From Gammaproteobacteria bacterium (GTDB taxonomy: Bacteria > Pseudomonadota > Gammaproteobacteria > Chromatiales > Chromatiaceae), in contig JAUXDV010000100.1 of NCBI GenBank assembly GCA_030620735.1, positions 1 to 7,192 on the forward strand: DNA of 7,192 nt, read 5' to 3'. This document shows, one piece after another, positions 1 through 5,439 of this stretch. How positions within the stretch are numbered: position 1 is the stretch's first letter; the number at the start of each line of letters is the position of its first letter. The notes under the pieces are model-generated. The model did not search any database and was not told the DNA's origin. It saw only the letters and a list, made by a program, of their open reading frames with translations. The translations under genes were made by a program, and so were the position numbers.

Positions 1-2
1 TT

Positions 3-80
3 GCCGACTGCCGACTGCCGACTGCCGACTGCCGACTGCCGACTGCCGACTGCCGACTGCCGACTGCCGACTGCCGACTG
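3..80. repeat. Tandem heptamer array (GCCGACT) x 11
   Basis: Eleven uninterrupted, identical copies of the 7-mer GCCGACT, plus one extra G, fill the left edge. The two bases before it are TT where a further copy would give CT, so the array either begins here or continues upstream with a mismatch; the window edge hides which. Seven is not a multiple of three, so every plus-strand frame reads the same stop-free peptide period (ADCRLPT) and the minus strand reads another (SRQSAVG). Open reading through it is therefore not evidence of coding. The unit has no reverse-complement partner within the array, so it should not form a hairpin or act as a terminator. It ends ten bases past the stop of the minus-strand DUF3581 gene and probably lies in that transcript's 3' region. 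It resembles the short heptanucleotide repeats known in some bacteria. Confidence 0.97.
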
Positions 81-90
81 TATTCGCGGA

Positions 91-798
91 TCAATCTGAA
101 AACGCTTCCTTATGTCTGTTGTAACTGTCGACAGATCGCTGTACTACATCTCTATCGAGTTCACGCAGTCCACTGATCGCAAACTTCTTCTCTCCGCTGC
201 CAACGACTTCGCCGGATGCAGTCAGATTGAACTTCAGGCGAGCGTCACCCCTTCTGCCCGAGACTGAGAGAGAGGCATTACTGAGTTCCAGGCCAGGTTT
301 GGTGAAGTCGAGGTGGTCCAGGTCGATCGACATACTCTGATAGATGATGAGGGGACGGTCCGGATTTACCATGACGTTGTTGCCGGACAAGAGCGGGATC
401 AGGATATCTGGGTATGTGTGGCCGGAAAATTCCACATAGCGGCACACTAGGTCACGAATCAGGATCTCGTTCGTCGTCACACTTCCTTCGCGTTCGACGC
501 TGAGATACTCCTTGCCGTTTTCATCGACAATGCGCTGCTCTCCTGATGAAGTGTCGGAAAAGTCGAGTGGCACATCCTTGCCGACCATGCCAAGAAAAGT
601 GATGCGCATTTTCTGACTGAGGCCAAACTTTGCCAGGGCGAGGGCGAAAAGCAGATCGCCAGGTACGCAAAAGCGCTTGGAGTCCACATCATGCAGGGGG
701 TTGAAGTCACCTGCGACAGACTTGGCGAAATCGCTCGCCTGCTGTGGTGAGATGAGTGTTTTTCCATCGACCTCTGAATAGTAGTTGTCTAGTCGCAT
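91..798 (-). CDS. DUF3581 family protein (hotdog-like, function unknown)
   Basis: This encodes a 235-aa protein that I recognise as the DUF3581 family of Gammaproteobacteria, by the conserved block AGDFNPLHDVDSKRFCVPGD (residues 29-48) and by its length, close to family members. No function is established. The D-x-N-P-x-H core (Asp31, Asn33, His36) matches the signature of MaoC/R-specific enoyl-CoA hydratases, and a strand-rich second half (about 125-225) fits a double-hotdog shape; acyl-CoA or acyl chemistry is inference. There is no signal peptide or membrane segment, so it is probably cytoplasmic. I chose the ATG at 798 because CAGGAA (810-805) lies six bases upstream and the family begins with this Tyr-rich segment. 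A GTG in frame at 852 would add 18 residues, but a consensus extended -10 lies inside that extension, so its translation is unlikely. The gene stands alone, divergent from zwf. Confidence 0.88.
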   Translation of the reverse strand: MRLDNYYSEVDGKTLISPQQASDFAKSVAGDFNPLHDVDSKRFCVPGDLLFALALAKFGLSQKMRITFLGMVGKDVPLDFSDTSSGEQRIVDENGKEYLSVEREGSVTTNEILIRDLVCRYVEFSGHTYPDILIPLLSGNNVMVNPDRPLIIYQSMSIDLDHLDFTKPGLELSNASLSVSGRRGDARLKFNLTASGEVVGSGEKKFAISGLRELDRDVVQRSVDSYNRHKEAFSD

Positions 799-804
799 GC
801 TTGA

Positions 805-810
805 TTCCTG
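805..810 (-). promoter_or_regulatory. Ribosome binding site of the DUF3581 gene
   Basis: Read on the minus strand this is CAGGAA, six bases before the ATG at 798. It decides the start in favour of the shorter 235-aa form over the upstream GTG at 852. Confidence 0.65.
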
Positions 811-826
811 GCCCTTTTCGCTGTCT

Positions 827-835
827 ATTATATCA
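827..835 (-). promoter_or_regulatory. Extended -10 promoter of the DUF3581 gene (TGATATAAT)
   Basis: On the minus strand, 835 down to 827 reads TGATATAAT: a perfect TATAAT (832-827) preceded by the TGn of extended -10 promoters. No good TTGACA lies 16-18 bases upstream (best is TTCAGT at 856-851), which is tolerated by extended -10 promoters. The predicted transcription start is near 820, giving a leader of about 20 bases to the ATG at 798. Confidence 0.6.
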
Positions 836-876
836 GTTGTCCAGGAAAACACTGAATCAATCTATGGGATGGATAG

Positions 877-885
877 TGATATAGT
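877..885 (+). promoter_or_regulatory. Candidate extended -10 promoter of zwf (TGATATAGT)
   Basis: TGATATAGT is a TGn extension followed by TATAGT, five of six matches to consensus. No convincing -35 hexamer lies in front of it. It would start transcription near 892 and give a zwf leader of about 68 bases. It faces away from the TGATATAAT promoter of the DUF3581 gene, with about 45 bp between the two -10 hexamers, so the promoters are back to back and could share a regulator. Confidence 0.42.
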
Positions 886-913
886 TACCGCCCCTATGAG
901 CAGCAATCATTCC

Positions 914-928
914 GAATCATGCTGATTC
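914..928. promoter_or_regulatory. Inverted repeat GAATCA-TGC-TGATTC upstream of zwf
   Basis: This is a perfect 6-bp inverted repeat around a 3-base spacer, 31 bases before the zwf ATG and downstream of the proposed start of transcription. Further AATCA half-sites in the same orientation lie at 855-859 and 905-909. It may be an operator, or a small hairpin in the leader RNA with a three-base loop. It does not resemble the HexR palindrome that controls zwf in other Gammaproteobacteria as I recall it, so the binding protein is unknown. Confidence 0.35.
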
Positions 929-959
929 CTCCATCTTTGAGCAATAGTGAGTTCTCTCA

Positions 960-2441
<1,482 letters not shown>

Positions 2442-2538
2442 ATGCACAGTGATGCAAAAAAACTGCCGCTAGTTCGCAGGGGGAAAGCGGATCGGTAAAC
2501 TGCGATAGAGTTGTTCTAAATCAATTATATTGCTTCTA

Positions 2539-2551
2539 TAAATATTATTTA
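2539..2551. promoter_or_regulatory. Candidate LysR-type operator (T-N11-A palindrome)
   Basis: TAAATA-T-TATTTA is a perfect 13-bp palindrome and fits the T-N11-A box (T2539, A2551) bound by LysR-family proteins. It sits just upstream of the candidate -10 (centre about 33 bases before the predicted start), where it could serve autoregulation of the adjacent LysR gene. A second dyad, TTATA-N7-TATAA (2525-2541), overlaps its left arm. AT-rich palindromes arise easily by chance. Confidence 0.4.
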
Positions 2552-2562
2552 AGAGTGAATTA

Positions 2563-2571
2563 TGGTATAAA
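2563..2571 (+). promoter_or_regulatory. Candidate extended -10 promoter of the LysR cluster (TGGTATAAA)
   Basis: TGGTATAAA combines the TGn extension with TATAAA. The region where a -35 would lie (about 2543-2548, TATTAT) is not a TTGACA match and overlaps the T-N11-A palindrome, suggesting regulator-dependent control. The predicted start is near 2578, about 27 bases before the LysR ATG. It could drive the whole downstream cluster. Confidence 0.45.
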
Positions 2572-2604
2572 TGTAATTTATTGACACCATATCGGCATTC
2601 ATCG

Positions 2605-3510
2605 ATGGCTGACCGCAGATTACAGGTATTCCACATGGTCGCCCGCTTGTTAAGTTTTACCAAAGCGGCTGAAACCCTGCACATGACGCAACCCGCAGTC
2701 ACCTTTCAGGTACGCCAGTTGGAAGAGTATTTCAATACGCGTCTTTTTGATCGAACACATAACCGTATCAGTCTTACTGAAGCAGGCACACGTGTCTATG
2801 GCTATGCAGACAAAATCTTTGAACTCTACGGACAGATGGAGAATGCTGTATGTGAGATGACAGGAGAGACTAGCGGCACTCTCACAATTGGCGCCAGTAC
2901 GACCATCGCGGAATATATGCTGCCGCCGTTGCTTGGTGACTTCAAGGCAGAGTACCCGGAGGTTAATATTCACCTCAAAGTCTCCAACTCAGAGGGAATT
3001 GTTCAGATGGTGGAGAACAATATTATTGACCTTGGAGTTATCGAGGCGCCCGTCACCAATAAAAACCTGGTGGTCGAAGAGTGCCGCAAGGACCAACTGG
3101 TCGCAATTGCTGCTCCCGGCAATCCACTTGCCGAGAAAAAAATCATCTCCTTCAAGGATCTTGCAAAATACCCGTTTATCTGTCGTGAAGAGGGTTCCGG
3201 AACCCGTGAAGCAGTGATGAGGATGATGGATGATTGTGATTCCTGTATCAACATATCGATGGAACTTGGAAGTCCTGAAGCCGTCAAAGGCGCTGTTGAA
3301 GCGGACATGGGGGTCTCCGTGGTTTCCAGAGCTACGATTCAGAAGGAGCTGCAGTTGGGGACTCTGGTGTGCGTGCCTTTTGACTCCCAGCCGGATCGTC
3401 CTTTCTCATTCGTGCACCAAAAGCAGAAGTTTCGTTTGCGCCTGATGGAGACACTGCTTGAGTTTGCACGTGACTACTGCGAATCCTCCGGGTCAGAGAA
3501 GAACGGGTGA
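2605..3510 (+). CDS. LysR family transcriptional regulator, CysL-like
   Basis: A 301-aa LysR-type regulator of normal length. The N-terminal winged helix-turn-helix covers about residues 1-60, with the helix-turn-helix at SFTKAAETLHMTQPAVTFQV (17-36), then LFDRT and the LTEAG wing. A linker helix leads to an effector-binding domain from about 92 to 290, beginning TIGASTTIAEYMLPP, with an EEGSGTRE motif typical of the CysL-like periplasmic-binding fold. CysL of Bacillus activates sulfite reductase genes; the target here is unknown, and no divergent partner exists because zwf runs the same way. I chose ATG 2605 because the family starts close before this helix; a TTG at 2581 would add eight atypical residues. 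The Shine-Dalgarno is poor. The TGA overlaps the next gene's ATG by one base. Confidence 0.93.
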   Translation: MADRRLQVFHMVARLLSFTKAAETLHMTQPAVTFQVRQLEEYFNTRLFDRTHNRISLTEAGTRVYGYADKIFELYGQMENAVCEMTGETSGTLTIGASTTIAEYMLPPLLGDFKAEYPEVNIHLKVSNSEGIVQMVENNIIDLGVIEAPVTNKNLVVEECRKDQLVAIAAPGNPLAEKKIISFKDLAKYPFICREEGSGTREAVMRMMDDCDSCINISMELGSPEAVKGAVEADMGVSVVSRATIQKELQLGTLVCVPFDSQPDRPFSFVHQKQKFRLRLMETLLEFARDYCESSGSEKNG

Positions 3511-3899
3511 TGCTGCCCTCGATGCCCATGGGCGGGGGAGGAAAAAACAGCAGACTGTCAGCTCTTTATCAAAGTCTCTGCAGTGAAGACCAGCAGACTC
3601 TGATGGCATTTGCCGAATTCCTTAAACAGCGACCCAGCCTGGAAAAAGAGTCTCAGCCTCAGCCGCTGCAACTCCCTGGAAACATGCAGCGACCGCAGCA
3701 GGAGAGTGTGGTGGCCGCAATTCGCCGATTATCCAACGCTTATCCCATGCTGGAAAAAGAGACCCTGCTGCATGAGACTTCAGACCTGATGTCTTCCCAT
3801 GTTTTGAAGGGGAGGGCGGCCACAGAAGTGATTGATGATCTTGAGGAGTTGTTTTCCACGCGTTATGATGCCTACCGAAAACAACTGGAACAGGATTAA
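3510..3899 (+). CDS. Conserved-looking hypothetical protein, translationally coupled to LysR
   Basis: I do not recognise this 129-aa protein. The start codon shares its A with the stop of the LysR gene (TGATG), and GAGAAG (3496-3501) lies eight bases before it, so coupled translation is likely. In-frame GTG 3507 and ATGs at 3522 and 3528 are alternatives. A short Gly-rich N-terminus precedes a helix-rich part (about 14-35, SALYQSLCSEDQQTLMAFAE), a Gln/Pro-rich linker (about 40-65), and an acidic helical C-terminal half (about 66-129) with VVAAIRRLSNAYPMLEKETL and a charged tail. There is no signal peptide, membrane segment or cysteine cluster. The two-helical-block layout could suit a small adaptor or partner protein, but that is a guess. 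It lies seven bases before the permease gene. Confidence 0.8.
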   Translation: MLPSMPMGGGGKNSRLSALYQSLCSEDQQTLMAFAEFLKQRPSLEKESQPQPLQLPGNMQRPQQESVVAAIRRLSNAYPMLEKETLLHETSDLMSSHVLKGRAATEVIDDLEELFSTRYDAYRKQLEQD

Positions 3900-3905
3900 C
3901 TGCAG

Positions 3906-4961
3906 ATGAATCTCGTCGCGGACTGGTTTCGCCGCACCTTCTCCGACCCGCGGGTCGTGGCGCTGATTCTGGCGTTGGTTGTCGGGTTCACTGTCATCCT
4001 TTTTTTTGGGGATATGCTGGCGCCGGTGCTTGCAAGCCTGGTCATCGCCTATCTGCTTGAAGGCGTTGTGAGCATTCTTGAGCGCTATCATTTGCCAAGA
4101 CTGCTGGCGGTTACCGTTGTCTTTTTTGCCTTTATGCTGTTCGTGGTACTGATTATTTTTGGTGTCCTGCCACTGGCATCCAGTCAGCTGACGGAATTGG
4201 TTCAGCAGCTGCCCTACATGATCTCGAGCGGACAAAAGAGCCTCATACGGCTTCCCGAACTCTATCCTGATCTTGTCACTGCAGAGCAGATCACAAGGCT
4301 GATCACAGTGATGAAAAATGAAGTGGCGCTGGCCGGCCAGAAGATCCTCTCCACTTCGGCATCATCTGTCGTTGGGCTGATCACGCTGCTTGTCTATCTC
4401 ATCCTCGTACCGCTGCTGGTGTTCTTTTTTATGAAGGACAAGAAGCTGATTGCGCAGTGGTTTTTGCGTTTTTTCCCCAAAGACCGTGGAATTGCAGATC
4501 AGGTGTGGATCGATGTGGATATGCAGATTGCCAACTATGTGCGCGGGAAGTTCTGGGAGGTGTTGATCGTCGGCTCGGTGAGTTATGTCACCTTTACGCT
4601 GTTTGGTCTGAACTATGCCTTGTTGCTCGGCGTATTGGTAGGCCTCTCCGTCATCATTCCCTACATTGGCGCCGCGGTCGTTACGCTGCCTGTGTTGCTA
4701 GTCGCCTGGTTTCAGTGGGGCTGGGGCGGCGCTTTCGGGGGGCTGGCTGTCGCCTATTTCGTTATCCAGGCGCTCGATGGCAATGTTCTGGTTCCACTGC
4801 TGTTTTCGGAAGTTGTTAATCTGCATCCGGTGGCAATTATCGTTTCAATCCTGGTGTTCGGCGGATTATGGGGCTTCTGGGGTGTCTTTTTCGCCATACC
4901 ACTCGGCACCCTGGTCAAGGCCGTATTGACAGCCTGGCCAAGCCAGCAGCTGGAAGCCTGA
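3906..4961 (+). CDS. AI-2E/PerM family inner-membrane transporter
   Basis: This 351-aa protein has the PerM/TqsA (AI-2E transporter) fold. A hydrophobic N-terminal pair (about 17-55) and a segment at 66-91 are followed by a soluble, partly amphipathic stretch (about 92-150). Another segment lies at 153-176, then YVRGK (211-215) and the remaining helices, including IPYIGA (251-256) and the family's closing block from VNLHPVAIIV to FFAIPLGTL (304-335). The named family exports autoinducer-2 in E. coli TqsA, but many members do other work, including Na+/H+ antiport, so the substrate is not predictable. Length is typical. AGGA at 3892-3895 lies ten bases from the ATG. Its stop is 11 bases before the speD start, consistent with one transcript. 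Confidence 0.92.
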   Translation: MNLVADWFRRTFSDPRVVALILALVVGFTVILFFGDMLAPVLASLVIAYLLEGVVSILERYHLPRLLAVTVVFFAFMLFVVLIIFGVLPLASSQLTELVQQLPYMISSGQKSLIRLPELYPDLVTAEQITRLITVMKNEVALAGQKILSTSASSVVGLITLLVYLILVPLLVFFFMKDKKLIAQWFLRFFPKDRGIADQVWIDVDMQIANYVRGKFWEVLIVGSVSYVTFTLFGLNYALLLGVLVGLSVIIPYIGAAVVTLPVLLVAWFQWGWGGAFGGLAVAYFVIQALDGNVLVPLLFSEVVNLHPVAIIVSILVFGGLWGFWGVFFAIPLGTLVKAVLTAWPSQQLEA

Positions 4962-4972
4962 GTCACGCTAAA

Positions 4973-5392
4973 ATGATGCAGATAATTGCACCTGCAGAGT
5001 CCGGGGTCGAGACCCCGGACGATCACTTTATCCTGCGTGAAGATATTGAATACGCAGGTCTCCATCTGTTGCTGGATTTGTGGGAAGCTAAATATCTTGA
5101 TGATATAAAACACATCGAAAAAGCCATGCGTCAGTGTGTAGAAGCTTGCGGAGCAACTCTGCTGCATATTCATCTGCATCATTTCTCCTCCAGTGGTGGT
5201 GTTTCCGGTGTTGCTGTGCTTGCCGAGTCACATATGAGTGTGCATACCTGGCCCGAGCGTAATTACGCGGCCTTCGATCTCTTCATGTGTGGCGACGCCG
5301 AACCTGAAAACGCCATTCCCGTACTCAAGCGCGCTTTCTATCCGGGGCGTATGGAGGTGACTGAGGCATTGCGTGGAAGGGTTTCACGATGA
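4973..5392 (+). CDS. speD: S-adenosylmethionine decarboxylase proenzyme (class 1b type)
   Basis: A 139-aa pyruvoyl enzyme that decarboxylates S-adenosylmethionine, giving the aminopropyl donor for spermidine. The self-cleavage site is intact in AESHMSVHTWPE: cleavage is expected between Glu85 and Ser86, Ser86 becoming the pyruvoyl group. His91 and Cys106 align with His68 and Cys83 of the Thermotoga enzyme (Ser63) at a constant offset of 23. It is thus the short Bacillus/Thermotoga-like form, not the 264-aa E. coli form, with about 23 extra residues at the N-terminus. I chose ATG 4973; ATG 4976 is possible. The Shine-Dalgarno is weak, so translation may depend on the preceding gene. A strong hairpin lies in codons 9-16. 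No spermidine synthase gene follows; it must lie elsewhere. Confidence 0.95.
   Translation: MMQIIAPAESGVETPDDHFILREDIEYAGLHLLLDLWEAKYLDDIKHIEKAMRQCVEACGATLLHIHLHHFSSSGGVSGVAVLAESHMSVHTWPERNYAAFDLFMCGDAEPENAIPVLKRAFYPGRMEVTEALRGRVSR
4999..5020 (+). promoter_or_regulatory. Strong GC-rich hairpin within the 5' end of speD
   Basis: Two perfect 10-base arms, GTCCGGGGTC (4999-5008) and GACCCCGGAC (5011-5020), flank the dinucleotide GA. In RNA this gives a nine-base-pair stem with a CGAG tetraloop. It begins 26 bases after the A of the speD start, spans codons 9-16 (ESGVETPD) and lies wholly in the N-terminal extension absent from the Thermotoga enzyme. No T-run follows, so it is not an intrinsic terminator. 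It could modulate ribosome entry or early elongation, or be a small inserted palindrome kept in frame; both are inference. Confidence 0.6.
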
Positions 5393-5439
5393 GTCGCCAT
5401 ACGGCTTCCTGCCGCCATAACATCTGCTTTATGCTGTGA
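5389..5439 (+). CDS. Possible 16-codon linking/leader ORF between speD and the glucan synthase
   Basis: The peptide MSRHTASCRHNICFML is encoded in a different frame from both neighbours. Its ATG overlaps the speD stop (ATGA, 5389-5392), and its TGA overlaps the proposed GTG start of the next gene (GTGA, 5436-5439). A strong Shine-Dalgarno, GGAAGG (5375-5380), sits eight bases upstream, better than that of either neighbour. The most economical reading is a coupling ORF that passes ribosomes from speD to the glucan synthase. Alternatives are that the site belongs to the next protein's true N-terminus, disrupted by a frameshift or base-call error, or that the overlap is chance. The peptide resembles nothing I know. 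Confidence 0.4.
   Translation: MSRHTASCRHNICFML

Larger units (their letters stand above)
2442..2604. other. AT-rich intergenic region between zwf and the LysR gene
   Basis: This 163-bp gap holds the control elements of the LysR gene. Its first part has only weak dyads (CCGCT 2466-2470 with AGCGG 2486-2490) and no following T-run, so I see no intrinsic terminator for zwf. From about 2515 it turns strongly AT-rich and contains two overlapping palindromes, TTATA-N7-TATAA (2525-2541) and TAAATA-T-TATTTA (2539-2551), followed by an extended -10. Confidence 0.7.

Noticed and set aside
3..80. Heptamer array considered as a CRISPR array or coding repeat
   Set aside because: There are no spacers between units. 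Stop-free reading in the same peptide period in every frame follows from the 7-base unit and says nothing about coding.
2463..2490. Weak dyads after zwf considered as a terminator
   Set aside because: Stems are only four to five base pairs with long loops and no T-run follows.
2442..2498. 18-codon ORF starting directly after, and in frame with, the zwf stop (peptide MHSDAKKLPLVRRGKADR)
   Set aside because: There is no Shine-Dalgarno of its own, no recognised similarity, and it would need readthrough of TAG or re-initiation. It is short enough to arise by chance.
3524..3533. Ten-base palindrome GCCCATGGGC near the start of the 129-aa gene
   Set aside because: It is short, lies within codons for Met-Pro-Met-Gly and has no surrounding repeat or promoter context; chance is sufficient.
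3534..3542. Strong Shine-Dalgarno-like GGGGGAGGA
   Set aside because: No ATG, GTG or TTG follows at a usable distance in any supported frame. It is simply the Gly-rich codons of the 129-aa protein.
3780..4235. 151-codon minus-strand frame rich in Gln, His and Lys
   Set aside because: It is antisense to the end of the 129-aa gene and the start of the permease. Its composition is what the complement of hydrophobic membrane codons gives.
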